Shown piece after piece: positions 1 to 8,352 of a stretch of DNA of 51,817 bases. A program made the position numbers and the translations under genes. The DNA is taken from the NCBI GenBank assembly GCA_025964685.1, contig JAOPYG010000029.1:1-51817 (forward strand), written 5' to 3'. This DNA comes from Actinoallomurus sp. (GTDB taxonomy: Bacteria; Actinomycetota; Actinomycetes; Streptosporangiales; Streptosporangiaceae). How positions within the stretch are numbered: the stretch's first letter is position 1; each line of letters begins with the position of its first letter. The notes beneath the pieces are model-generated. The model was not told the origin of the DNA and ran no database searches. It saw nothing but the letters and a program-made list of their open reading frames with translations.

Positions 1-232
1 CGGCCGAGCCGATGCCGGCGCCGGAGACGTCGCCGCCGCCGAGCGCCTCGGTGGCGGCGGCGGCCAGGGCGGCCCAGACCGCCTCGCCGTCACCGGCCGG
101 CGTCGGGCGGGTCGCGAGCGCGCCGAGGCGGCCGTCCGGATGGACGAGCGCCGCGGCCAGCTTGGTGCCGCCGATGTCCACGGCGAGCACACTCGCGGTC
201 GATCCGGTGGTGATTCCGGCGGCCACGGGCAT
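1..232 (-). CDS. ROK-family sugar kinase, N-terminal part (runs off window start)
   Basis: Only the first 77 or so residues are present. After a short leader the protein reads SVLAVDIGGTKLAAALV, the phosphate-1 motif of the ASKHA fold typical of ROK (repressor/ORF/kinase) glucokinases and mannokinases. No N-terminal HTH is visible, so it is a kinase and not a NagC-type repressor. It would phosphorylate a hexose released in the cytoplasm. It is the last visible gene of the mannan operon, directly after the hydrolase ending at 259. I chose ATG at 232 (GAGG about 11 nt upstream); an in-frame TTG at 262 would overlap the preceding stop (TTGA) and allow translational coupling. Sugar specificity cannot be read from the fragment. 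Confidence 0.8.
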   Translation of the reverse strand, partial: MPVAAGITTGSTASVLAVDIGGTKLAAALVHPDGRLGALATRPTPAGDGEAVWAALAAAATEALGGGDVSGAGIGSA

Positions 233-258
233 CGCCGCGGCCGCCTCACGAACGTCTG

Positions 259-2151
259 TCAAGGTCGAAGCTCCAGCACCAGGACACCATACGGCTCCAG
301 CGCCACCTCCTCATCCGCGGGTGCGGCGCCTGCCGTGATCTCCGGCGTGACCTTGAGCTCCACGTCGGCCTGGCTGACGAGCACGGCGAACCGGGTGCCG
401 TCCGCCCGGACGAGGACGTCCGCCGACACGCGAGGGTCGGGGACGGTGATGGGCCGGCGAACGCCGGCCAGATCGGCGAGCGCGTCGTAGAGCCGGTGGG
501 TCGGGTCGGGGTTGACCCGTGGCGTGACCGCGGCCATGTGCTCGAGCGGATAGGTGCACAGGACGATCCAGCCGTCACCGTGCCGGCGGCGCAGCACCGC
601 GGGCCGGCCGTGCCCGTCCACCGCGAGCACCTCAGCCGACGTCGCCCGCACCGGCAGGAAGGACCGGCTGTGCGCCGTCCCGGCGGCGCGGAAGGACAGC
701 GTGGTGCCCTCGGGCAGCGGGCCGAGGTCCGCGGTGAAGGTCAGCTCGACGACGTCGTCCTCGATCGGGTCCGTCAGGCCGTACGTGAGCTGGTGCTCGA
801 CGCCGAACATGGCGTTCATGTGGGAGTACCACGGGCCGCGCTGCCATCCGTGCGATCCGGCGGAGTAGGAGACGTAGACGACCGCGCCGCCCTCGGCGAG
901 CTGCTCGAGCCGGTGCCAGCCCGGCCCGGTGAGCTGCTTGGCCGACGGGACCAGGTACAGCCTGGCGTCCGGTGCGATGCCGTCCGTCTCGCGGGTCAGG
1001 CCCACCGGCAGGTCCGCCGCGCGCGCGGACACGTACGCCTGCCGCAGATTGCGGAAGACGTCGGTGCGGTCCTCGGGCACGGTGAACGGGAACCCGGAGT
1101 CCAGGACGGCGGGCACGACGAGCGCGGCGTCGGCCTCGGCCCGCTCGCAGGCGGCCAGGTCGATGCGGGTGAGCGTCTCGCCGAAGCGGTGCATCTCCTC
1201 CAGCGCCGGTTTGGGCGTGCCGTCCACCCGCGTGAGGCCGAAGTGCAGCTCGAACGGGTGGTGGCTGTACGGCGGCTGGTCGATCAGGTCGAAGTCGGTG
1301 TTGTTCCAGCCCAGCCAGCCGGTGGCGCCGCCGAGCAGGCTGTTGTACAGCACCTGCCGGTAGTAGTGCGCGGCGCCCTCATCGGAGACGAAGTCGGAGG
1401 AGCAGCCGAACTCCTCCAACACGACCGGGCGGCCGTACGTCCCGGCCAGCTCGCAGATGAACGCCGTGTTGTAGTGCTGGCGGACCAGGTCGTCCTCCAT
1501 GCGGTACACGTGCGGGCCGACGAAGTCGGTGACGGCGGCCAGGTCGCGTACGGAGAAGCCGTTGTCCTCGCCGGTCACCTCGACGCCCCAGGCGCCGTCT
1601 CCGATCGAGACCGGCTCCTTCGCCCCGCCGGCACGCACCGCCTGGACCATCAGCCGGGCCCACGCCGTCACCTGCTCGGTGGGCGCCTTCCCGCCGTAGA
1701 TGGGCATCTCGTTGGTGATCAGCCAGCCGGCGATGGCCGGGTGCCCGGTATAGCGGCGGGTCATCTCCTGCGCGAACCACGCCTGGCGGTCCACCATCCA
1801 CACGTCCGCGTACAGGTCGCGGCCGGCCCGCCAGGCCGGGTCCCAGTTCTCCCCGGACATGTGGCCGACGATGAAGGTCGGGATGGTGGCCATGTCGCGG
1901 TCGGCGTGCGCCTCCAGGAAGTCGGCGTAGTGCTCGGCCAGCTTCTCGTCGATCCGGTCCGGCTCGGGCATGAAGTCGGGCCAGTAGTAGAACGACCGCG
2001 TGGTGTTCAGCCCGTGCTCACGCAGGACGTCCAGCTCCTCCCGTACGACGCGGGGATCGTAGGAGCGCCACATCAGCGGACCGCCGGTGCGCGACCAGAA
2101 GTTGACGCCGAGCCACGCGGCTCCGGGCAGTTTGGCGAAATTACGGTGCAA
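259..2151 (-). CDS. Clan GH-A glycoside hydrolase (GH5-like, cytoplasmic), probably mannan- or galactoside-active
   Basis: About 630 residues with no signal peptide. The N-terminal half is a TIM barrel of clan GH-A: the acid/base is probably E148 in ITNEMP and the nucleophile E247 in VLEEFG. The second half (from about 340) contains a Rossmann-like segment (LYLVPSAKQL) and a terminal beta domain, as in GH42/GH5-like beta-galactosidases and exo-beta-mannanases. It probably trims imported oligosaccharides inside the cell. The TTG start lies 12 nt after the stop of the mannanase gene and is preceded by AAAGG, so the genes are co-transcribed. The exact family and substrate are uncertain; beta-mannosidase or exo-mannanase fits the context best. 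Confidence 0.75.
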   Translation of the reverse strand: MHRNFAKLPGAAWLGVNFWSRTGGPLMWRSYDPRVVREELDVLREHGLNTTRSFYYWPDFMPEPDRIDEKLAEHYADFLEAHADRDMATIPTFIVGHMSGENWDPAWRAGRDLYADVWMVDRQAWFAQEMTRRYTGHPAIAGWLITNEMPIYGGKAPTEQVTAWARLMVQAVRAGGAKEPVSIGDGAWGVEVTGEDNGFSVRDLAAVTDFVGPHVYRMEDDLVRQHYNTAFICELAGTYGRPVVLEEFGCSSDFVSDEGAAHYYRQVLYNSLLGGATGWLGWNNTDFDLIDQPPYSHHPFELHFGLTRVDGTPKPALEEMHRFGETLTRIDLAACERAEADAALVVPAVLDSGFPFTVPEDRTDVFRNLRQAYVSARAADLPVGLTRETDGIAPDARLYLVPSAKQLTGPGWHRLEQLAEGGAVVYVSYSAGSHGWQRGPWYSHMNAMFGVEHQLTYGLTDPIEDDVVELTFTADLGPLPEGTTLSFRAAGTAHSRSFLPVRATSAEVLAVDGHGRPAVLRRRHGDGWIVLCTYPLEHMAAVTPRVNPDPTHRLYDALADLAGVRRPITVPDPRVSADVLVRADGTRFAVLVSQADVELKVTPEITAGAAPADEEVALEPYGVLVLELRP

Positions 2152-2163
2152 GGAGAATGCCTT

Positions 2164-3507
2164 TCAGGAGAGGCGTGCGACGGGAGAGGCCGGGCCGCGA
2201 GTGCCCGCGAGCGTGAAGGGCACGACGCGGTACCAGCCGGGACCGGAGTCGCCGGTCCACGAACCGGTGACGTCGGTCGCGCACCGGTCGCAGACGGTCC
2301 GCCAGGGGCCGAGCCTGGTCGGCGCCCGCTGGACGGTGGAGGCCCCGGCCGTCGTGGCGCCACGCCACGTGACGGTCACGGTCGCGCCGGAGCGGGTCAG
2401 GTGAGTGATCAGCGGCCGGGCGGGCGCGGGCACCGGGGTGGACGCCGGTCGTCCGGCCATCGTGAGGTCGAAGGCGCGGATCGCGTCCGCGTGACGTCTC
2501 ATGTCCGCGTCGTCGCCCGGATAGTGGAGGGTGAAACCATCGTCGTGCTGGACGTAGCCGTGGTCGTCACTGTGCGCGAACAGTGACCAGAACGCCGCTC
2601 CGGTCACGTTCCGGTCGGCGGCGATCGCCGCCATCAACGGCGGCTCGGCCGAGGTGGAGCCGTACTCCCCCGCGAAGTAGACCTTTCCGGCGCCCGCGAT
2701 GGTCGCCGCGTCCGCCGCGACCTTCTCCGCGGTCGGCGGGTAGTAGTGCACCTCCACGATGTCGACGTCCGGCGAGGCCAGCGCGGCCGGGTCGACGCCG
2801 AACTGGGATTCGGCGGCGACCAGATGCCGGGGCGACAGTTTCTTCAGGTGCCCGGCGATCTCGTCGACCCACGGCTGCGTCATGCCGTTCAGCTCGTTGC
2901 CCAGCTCCCAGGCCATGACGGTCGGGTCGTCGCGGTACCTGATGCCGGTCAGCGGGTTGACGTGGTCGAGCAGGTGATCGATGTAGCGCTCGAACGCCGC
3001 GATCGCCTTCGGGTCGGTATAGAAGGCGTCGGCGGGCAGGCCCAGCCACGTCGTGAAGTTCCCGCGGCCGCCGTGGTACCAGGACCAGTTGTCGGTGAGC
3101 GGGACCACCAGGTGCAGCCCGAGCCGCCGCGCGTCGGCCACGGCGTAGTCGATGCTCGCGAACGCCGCGTCGTTGAACCGGTCCAGCGACGGCTCGAGAC
3201 TCTTCGGGTCGCCGGTGGATATGCCCAGAGTGTGCGAGCGGACCACCGTCGCGCCCATGTCGCGTGCGGTGCGCAGCGCGTCGTCGGCGCGGAACCGCGT
3301 GGGGTAGTCGATGCCGCCGACGTTCTCGTCCAGGCCCAGCCAGTAGATGTTGGCCGCGCCGAACCGGAAGTCGGGGCCGCCGAGCGCGAGCCGGCTCCCC
3401 TGGCGGGTCACGTACGAGCCGGAGTGCGGGGCGGGGCTCGCCTGCGCGGCCGGCCCGATACCGACGGCGCAGGCGAGGATGGCGGCGGAGAGCAGGGAAC
3501 GGATCAT
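2164..3507 (-). CDS. Secreted GH5-type endo-beta-1,4-mannanase
   Basis: This 447-residue protein starts with a Sec signal peptide (about 1-23, ending AAQAS). The catalytic domain carries the GH5 subfamily 7 (mannanase) features: an N-terminal GSYVTRQGSRL strand, WELGNELNG with acid/base E205, and AGEYG with nucleophile E281. Tryptophan- and histidine-rich segments (DNWSWYHGG, EVHYYPP) would form the substrate cleft. The tail from about 365 looks like a fibronectin type III-like domain (TVTVTWRGATTAGAS). It should hydrolyse internal beta-mannan linkages outside the cell and feed the adjacent ABC importer. ATG at 3507 follows GGGAG and lies 13 nt after the permease stop. Confidence 0.85.
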   Translation of the reverse strand: MIRSLLSAAILACAVGIGPAAQASPAPHSGSYVTRQGSRLALGGPDFRFGAANIYWLGLDENVGGIDYPTRFRADDALRTARDMGATVVRSHTLGISTGDPKSLEPSLDRFNDAAFASIDYAVADARRLGLHLVVPLTDNWSWYHGGRGNFTTWLGLPADAFYTDPKAIAAFERYIDHLLDHVNPLTGIRYRDDPTVMAWELGNELNGMTQPWVDEIAGHLKKLSPRHLVAAESQFGVDPAALASPDVDIVEVHYYPPTAEKVAADAATIAGAGKVYFAGEYGSTSAEPPLMAAIAADRNVTGAAFWSLFAHSDDHGYVQHDDGFTLHYPGDDADMRRHADAIRAFDLTMAGRPASTPVPAPARPLITHLTRSGATVTVTWRGATTAGASTVQRAPTRLGPWRTVCDRCATDVTGSWTGDSGPGWYRVVPFTLAGTRGPASPVARLS

Positions 3508-3520
3508 GATCGTGCTCCCA

Positions 3521-4363
3521 TCAGGTCTTGACCGCGCCCGCGGTCAGGCCGTGGACGAGGAACCGCTGGAGCCCCAGGAAGCCGATCACCACCGGCAGGC
3601 TGATGACGAGCGAGGCCGCCATCACCTGGTTCCAGTAGACGTTCGACTGGTTCGCGTAGCCGCGCAGGCCGACCGCGAGCGTCCGGGTGGACTCGTCGGT
3701 GAGGACGGAGGCGAACAGCACCTCGCCCCACGCGGTCATGAAGGCGTAGATGGCGACGGCGACGATGCCGGGCGCGGCGACCGGCAGCAGCACGCGGATC
3801 AGCGTGCGGATCGGGCCGGCGCCGTCGACCCGCGCCGCTTCGTCCAGCTCGCGCGGGATCGTGTCGAAGTAGCCGGCGATCAGCCAGATGGAGAAAGGCA
3901 GGGCGAAGGTCAGGTACGTGATCGTCAACCCCAGCCGGCTGCCGTACAGGACGATGCCGGTGTACCGGTCGATGTTGACGAAGATCAGGAACAGCGGCAG
4001 CAGGAACAGGATGCCGGGGAACATCTGCGTCGACAGCACCACGGTCATGAACGTGCCGCGGCCCCGGAACTTGTAGCGGCTGACCGCGTACCCGGTGATG
4101 ATCGCGATCAACACCGAGCAGACCGTCGCGGACACCGAGACGATCAGGCTGTTCATGAAGTACCGGCCGAGCGGCACGGTGTGCCACATGTCGACGAACG
4201 GCTGGAACGTCACGTGCGATGGCACCCAGGTGAACGCGCCCTGCACGTCCTGCAGGGGCTTGACCGACGAGACCACCATCACGTACAGCGGCAGCACCGT
4301 GAAGATCGTCAGCAGGGTGAGAACGACGCCGCGCACCCAGCGCAACGCGGTCGAGTCATGCAT
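3521..4363 (-). CDS. Carbohydrate ABC transporter permease, MalG-like
   Basis: A 280-residue inner-membrane protein with about six hydrophobic helices. The cytoplasmic EAA loop reads DEAARVDGAGP followed by a basic stretch and LLPVAAPG, the site that contacts the ATPase subunit. It ends in the usual LTAGAVKT tail of the MalG (CUT1) group. It pairs with the permease encoded just upstream, whose gene overlaps this start by 8 nt. No ATPase gene is present in the operon, so a shared MsiK-type ATPase encoded elsewhere is expected, as is common for actinomycete CUT1 importers. Confidence 0.9.
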   Translation of the reverse strand: MHDSTALRWVRGVVLTLLTIFTVLPLYVMVVSSVKPLQDVQGAFTWVPSHVTFQPFVDMWHTVPLGRYFMNSLIVSVSATVCSVLIAIITGYAVSRYKFRGRGTFMTVVLSTQMFPGILFLLPLFLIFVNIDRYTGIVLYGSRLGLTITYLTFALPFSIWLIAGYFDTIPRELDEAARVDGAGPIRTLIRVLLPVAAPGIVAVAIYAFMTAWGEVLFASVLTDESTRTLAVGLRGYANQSNVYWNQVMAASLVISLPVVIGFLGLQRFLVHGLTAGAVKT

Positions 4364-5330
4364 AGCGCCTCCTCAGCCGGCCGGTGCCGAGATACCCGAG
4401 CGTGACGACGAGCAGGAACGCCAGCAGCAGGACGGACATCGCCGAACCGAGACCGAAGTTCCAGGTGATGAAGGACGCGTTGTAGATGTGGATGGAGATC
4501 ACGTCCGCGCTCGTCGGCGGCAGGTCGAACAGGATGTAAGCGGTGTTGAAGTCGTTGAACGTCCACAGGAAGAGTACGAGCAGCAGCACGCGGTTGACCG
4601 GGCGCAGCAGCGGCAGCGTCACCGACCGCAACCGGCGCAAGAACCCCGCGCCGTCGATCGCCGCCGCCTCGTGCAGGTCGCCGGGGATGCTCTGGAGCCC
4701 GGCGGTGAGGGTGAGGAAGGCGAACGGCCACAGCCGCCAGATGTTGATGATCACCAGCGCGGCGAAGCTGTTGCCGCCCAGCAGCCAGAACGGATGGCCG
4801 TGCTGGATGTGCAGCTCGTCCGAAAGGACCGTGTTCACCATGCCGTTGTCCCGCTGGAACATGAACCGCCAGGTGATGACCGCCGTGAAGACTGGCAGCG
4901 CGTACGGCACCAGGAAGAGGGTGCGCAGCGCCCCACGGCCGCGGAAGGGCCGGTCGAGCAGCACGGATCCGGCCAGGCCGAACAGCCACGCGCCGCTGAC
5001 GACGAGCACGGTGACCGCGACCGTGACGAAGAACGAGTGCAGCAGGTCCTTGCCTACGGGTCCGTTCAGGTCCATCGCGACGCGGTAGTTCGTCAGGCCG
5101 CCGTACGGCGCCGCCGTCCAGTTGCGAATGAAGAACTGGGTGAGGTGGAGGAGGCTCATCCAGGCGCCGACGAGCATCGGAATGACGTGGATGGCCAGTT
5201 CGGCGATGAGTGCCGGCAACAGCAGCAGGTAGGGCAGCACCTTGCGGCCACGCGGGGGGCGACGACGGCCGCCGGGTTTCCCGGGGACGCGGGCGGGCGC
5301 GTCCCCGGGAGCCGTGATCGTTTCGCTCAT
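4356..5330 (-). CDS. Carbohydrate ABC transporter permease, MalF-like
   Basis: A 324-residue membrane protein with an N-terminal basic cytoplasmic tail (RRRPPRGRK) and about six transmembrane helices. The EAA loop is HEAAAIDGAGF, typical of CUT1-family permeases. It forms the translocation pore with the next gene. Its ATG overlaps the stop of the binding-protein gene by 4 nt (ATGA), and its own 3' end overlaps the second permease gene by 8 nt, so the three are translationally coupled. By context the substrate is a manno-oligosaccharide; the sequence alone does not prove this. Confidence 0.9.
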   Translation of the reverse strand: MSETITAPGDAPARVPGKPGGRRRPPRGRKVLPYLLLLPALIAELAIHVIPMLVGAWMSLLHLTQFFIRNWTAAPYGGLTNYRVAMDLNGPVGKDLLHSFFVTVAVTVLVVSGAWLFGLAGSVLLDRPFRGRGALRTLFLVPYALPVFTAVITWRFMFQRDNGMVNTVLSDELHIQHGHPFWLLGGNSFAALVIINIWRLWPFAFLTLTAGLQSIPGDLHEAAAIDGAGFLRRLRSVTLPLLRPVNRVLLLVLFLWTFNDFNTAYILFDLPPTSADVISIHIYNASFITWNFGLGSAMSVLLLAFLLVVTLGYLGTGRLRRRYA

Positions 5331-6637
5331 CCGCCAGACTGCATCTTCTTGTTCGCGGCGGTGAGCTGATTCTTGATCGCCTGGTCGTCGACCGTCTTGC
5401 CCGAGGCGGCGTCGGCGATCAGCTGCTTGACCGTGTTACCGACGAGCGTCTCGAACTGCGCCTCCTGCGGGATCATCGGCAGGGTCTCGGCGGAGTTGGC
5501 GAGCACGTCCTTGAATGTCTGGATCTCGGGCGTCTGGAACTTGGGGTCGTTGTACGCCTCGGGCACGACCGGCAGGTCGCCGAAGGTGCCGTTGAGGATC
5601 TTCTGCTCGTCGGGGCTGGTCAGGAAGTCGACCAGCTTCAGCGCGCCGTCCTTGTTCTTGGTGTTCTTGAACACCCCGATGTTGATGCCCGCGACGTGGC
5701 TGCTGACCTTGCGACCGCCGGCCGGCAGCGGATTCAGCACCGGAATCGGCACGACCCCGAACTCGCTGGCCTTCATCCCGTTCTCCTGGATGCCGGCCGT
5801 GGCGTAGCTCTGGATCATCATCATCCCGAACCTGCCCTTGGCGAAGTCCTTCAGGAGGTCGGAGTCGTTGACGTACTCGGCGTCCGTGGGGTCGACGACC
5901 TTGTCACCGGCCAGGAGGTTCACGTACTGCTTGACCCCGGCGACCATCTGCGGGGAGTCGAAACCGGGCTGGCCTCCGTCGAACAGTTTCGCGCCGTTCT
6001 GCGCGCCGAACATGAAGGCGAAGTGCGAACCCTCGGTGTAGCTCGCGCCGAGCATGCCGACGCCGTACTGCTTCTTGGCCGGGACGGTGAGCTTCTTGGC
6101 GTCGGTGACCAGGTCCTGCCAGGTCTGCGGCGGCTTGATACCCGCGTCGGCGAACAGCTTCTTGTTGTAGAACAGCCCGTAGGCCAGGCCGTAGATCGGC
6201 ACGAACGCTGGAGGCTTGCCGGGCGCTCCTGCCGAGGTGAGCGTCGAGGGGATGAACTTGGCCTTGCCGCCGACCTTGGCGATCGTCGCGTCGTCGAACG
6301 CCTGGAACGCCCCTGTCGCCTGCAGCGAGGCCGACCAGGTGTTGCCGACGTTGACGACGTCGGGCCCCTGACCGCTGGAGGTCGCGGCGAGGATCCGGTT
6401 GAGCAGGTCGGGCCAGCCGATCACCTCGAGCTTGACCTTGATGCCGGTCTTCGCCTCGAACTTCTTCAGCTCCGGCCCCAGCACCTGCTGGTCCTGCTGG
6501 ATGCTGCGCCCCTGGTTACTCGCCCAGTAGGTCAGGGTCTTGGGGGATGACTTGTTGTCCCCGCCGCTCCCGCAGGCGGCCAGACCGGCCGCGAGCATCG
6601 CGCTCGCCGCCAGTGCCGCGATTCCGCGTGCCTTCAC
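5327..6637 (-). CDS. Sugar-binding lipoprotein of ABC importer (CUT1)
   Basis: A 436-residue solute-binding protein. It has a lipoprotein signal with the lipobox LAAC (Cys22), followed by a short G/S/N/K linker and a family 1 extracellular binding-protein fold (KTLTYWASNQG, PDVVNVGN, YGLFYNKKLF). It would capture the imported oligosaccharide at the outer face of the membrane. The start is GTG at 6637, preceded by GGGAGACA. It is the first gene after the operator at 6767-6780, so the LacI protein encoded upstream probably represses it. Ligand identity is inferred from the neighbouring mannanase. Confidence 0.9.
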   Translation of the reverse strand: MKARGIAALAASAMLAAGLAACGSGGDNKSSPKTLTYWASNQGRSIQQDQQVLGPELKKFEAKTGIKVKLEVIGWPDLLNRILAATSSGQGPDVVNVGNTWSASLQATGAFQAFDDATIAKVGGKAKFIPSTLTSAGAPGKPPAFVPIYGLAYGLFYNKKLFADAGIKPPQTWQDLVTDAKKLTVPAKKQYGVGMLGASYTEGSHFAFMFGAQNGAKLFDGGQPGFDSPQMVAGVKQYVNLLAGDKVVDPTDAEYVNDSDLLKDFAKGRFGMMMIQSYATAGIQENGMKASEFGVVPIPVLNPLPAGGRKVSSHVAGINIGVFKNTKNKDGALKLVDFLTSPDEQKILNGTFGDLPVVPEAYNDPKFQTPEIQTFKDVLANSAETLPMIPQEAQFETLVGNTVKQLIADAASGKTVDDQAIKNQLTAANKKMQSGG

Positions 6638-6766
6638 CTGTGTCTCCCATCAGCAGTCAGTCGTGAGGCGCCCCCGACCGAGCGCAGATCACGCGGATGG
6701 GACCGATGACGTCCGCCATTGGGCGTTCTCCGGGCGATGCTGCGATCCGGTTAAAGCATGGGACCA

Positions 6767-6780
6767 CTAAACCGGTTTAG
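6767..6780. promoter_or_regulatory. LacI-type operator candidate, perfect 14-bp palindrome
   Basis: CTAAACCGGTTTAG is identical to its reverse complement and has the central CpG expected of LacI-family sites. It lies 130 bp before the binding-protein gene, in the only sizeable gap of the mannan operon. A second partial copy (CCGGTTAAAG, from 6747) lies 20 bp away on the operon side. Confidence 0.75.
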
Positions 6781-6809
6781 CGTCAACCGCCCGTAGGGAG
6801 TAAATCGCG

Positions 6810-7826
6810 TTATAGGACCGGCGCGGGACCGGTGCTGCCGCGCGGTGCCAGGACCGGCGTCGCGTGGCAGGCACTGGTGACCGGTCGCCCGGCGGACAGG
6901 TCGGCCAGACGCCGCGCCACCTCCGCGCCGTACGCGGGGATGTCCAGGCTGATCGCGGTCAGCGGCGGGTGCACGAGCCGGCAGAGCACGGAGTCGTCCC
7001 AGGCGACGATGGACAGCCGGTCGGGCACGCGGATGTTCATCTCGGTCGCGACGGAGAGCCCGGCGACCGCCATGACGTCGTTGTCGTAGACGATCGCGGT
7101 CGGCGGTGTGGACGAGGAGAGGAGCCGCCGGGTCGCGCGGGCACCCGCGTCGCCGGTGTAGTCGGTGGTGCCGCCGGACGGGGTCACGCCCAGCTCCCGC
7201 GCGGCGTCCTCGAAGGCCTCCTCGCGCATCACGGTGTGCCAGAGCCCGGGCAGGCCGGCCACCCGCGCGATGCGCCGGTGCCCCAGCGCCACCAGGTACT
7301 CCACGACCGAGCGCACGGCGGTGCGCTCGTCGTTCCACAGGCCCGGCAGGCCGCCGAGGCCCTGCGGCCCGCCGACCACGATCGCCGGCATGCCGAGCTC
7401 GGCCAGGACCTTGATGCGCTCGTCGTCCACGCACAGGTCGACGACGAACACCCCGTCGACCCGGCGTTCGGCCCACCACCGGCGGTACGTCGCACGCTGT
7501 GCGTCGGCGTCCTCGGTGACCTGGAGCATGAGGGCGATGTCGCGGCTCGACAGCTCGCCCTCGATGCCGGAGATGAGCTGCATGAAGAACGGCTCGATGC
7601 CGAGGGTCCGGGCCGGCCGGTCCACGACGAGCCCCAGGACGCCGGCACGCCCGCCGGACAGGGCGCGCGCCGCCCGGCTGGGCTGCCACCCCATCTCACG
7701 GGCGATGTCGAGGATGCGGGTCCGCGTCGCGTCCGAGACACCGGGGCGGCCGTTCAGCGCGAACGAGACGGTGCTCTTGGTGACCCCCGCTCGCCGGGCG
7801 ATGTCCGCGATCGTCGGACGCTTCAT
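6810..7826 (-). CDS. LacI-family transcriptional regulator of the mannan locus
   Basis: A 338-residue protein. The N-terminal helix-turn-helix reads TIADIARRAGVTKSTVSFALNG (residues about 4-25), followed by a hinge helix (RAARALSGG) and a periplasmic-binding-protein-like sensor domain. It lies immediately upstream of, and on the same strand as, the importer/hydrolase operon. A 14-bp palindrome lies after its stop and a related AACCGGTT core lies in its own promoter. It probably represses both, with release by a manno-oligosaccharide. ATG at 7826 puts the HTH at the usual distance from the N-terminus. Confidence 0.9.
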   Translation of the reverse strand: MKRPTIADIARRAGVTKSTVSFALNGRPGVSDATRTRILDIAREMGWQPSRAARALSGGRAGVLGLVVDRPARTLGIEPFFMQLISGIEGELSSRDIALMLQVTEDADAQRATYRRWWAERRVDGVFVVDLCVDDERIKVLAELGMPAIVVGGPQGLGGLPGLWNDERTAVRSVVEYLVALGHRRIARVAGLPGLWHTVMREEAFEDAARELGVTPSGGTTDYTGDAGARATRRLLSSSTPPTAIVYDNDVMAVAGLSVATEMNIRVPDRLSIVAWDDSVLCRLVHPPLTAISLDIPAYGAEVARRLADLSAGRPVTSACHATPVLAPRGSTGPAPVL

Positions 7827-7855
7827 TCGGACTCCCCGAAGTGCCGATTCTACTT

Positions 7856-7863
7856 AACCGGTT
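7856..7863. promoter_or_regulatory. Probable autoregulatory LacI operator core
   Basis: AACCGGTT within CTTAACCGGTTTTT, 30 bp upstream of the LacI gene start, matches the centre of the perfect operator at 6767-6780 (CTAAACCGGTTTAG). The shared core in both control regions supports a common regulator. Confidence 0.6.
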
Positions 7864-7947
7864 TTTCAAGCGTGCCCACTTTAGCGCGATGACCGTTTCG
7901 CGGCTCGCGGAGGTGCGCGGCGCCGCATGTGAGGGCATTCTGTCGGC

Positions 7948-8352
7948 ATGCGGGTGCGCTGCGTGGGAGCGATCGTCCATGACGCCGAGGGGCGCCTTCT
8001 CCTCATCCGGCGGGGCCGTCCCCCCGCCGAGGGCCGGTGGTCACTGCCGGGCGGCCGGGTGGAGGCCGAGGAGTCCGACGCGGAGGCCGTGGTGCGCGAG
8101 CTGTCCGAGGAGACCGGCCTCCGTGTGGAGCCGGGCCGGCTGATCGGCTCCGTCGAGCGGCCGGGCCCGGGCGGGGTGACCTACGACATCCACGACTACG
8201 CCGCGCTGGTGACGGGCGGCACTCTGCGGCCGGGCGACGACGCGTCCGACGCGCGTTGGACCACCCCGGCCGAGCTGCGCGAGCTCCCCACCACCGACGG
8301 CCTGGTGGAGGCGCTGACCGAGTGGAAGGTCCTCCCCCGGATCAGGGGATGA
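7948..8352 (+). CDS. Nudix hydrolase
   Basis: A 134-residue protein with a complete Nudix box: G36, E42, then R50-E51-L52-x-E54-E55-x-G57-L58, matching GX5EX7REUXEEXGU. The preceding RWSLPGGRVE strand is typical of MutT/ADP-ribose pyrophosphatase-like members. It should hydrolyse a nucleoside diphosphate linked to another moiety, with Mg2+; the substrate cannot be assigned. The gene is divergent from the LacI gene and converges with the oxidoreductase gene, overlapping its 3' end by 11 nt. Confidence 0.9.
   Translation: MRVRCVGAIVHDAEGRLLLIRRGRPPAEGRWSLPGGRVEAEESDAEAVVRELSEETGLRVEPGRLIGSVERPGPGGVTYDIHDYAALVTGGTLRPGDDASDARWTTPAELRELPTTDGLVEALTEWKVLPRIRG

Noticed and set aside
496..2586. A 696-residue open frame on the plus strand
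   Set aside because: It lies antisense to the GH-A hydrolase and mannanase genes. Its composition (Val/Arg/Gly/Asp repeats) is that of a GC-rich shadow frame, and it has no recognisable domain.
3347..5369. Long plus-strand frames opposite the permease genes
   Set aside because: Translations are rich in Arg, Gln, His and Asp, typical of antisense to membrane-protein genes; no start signals are present.
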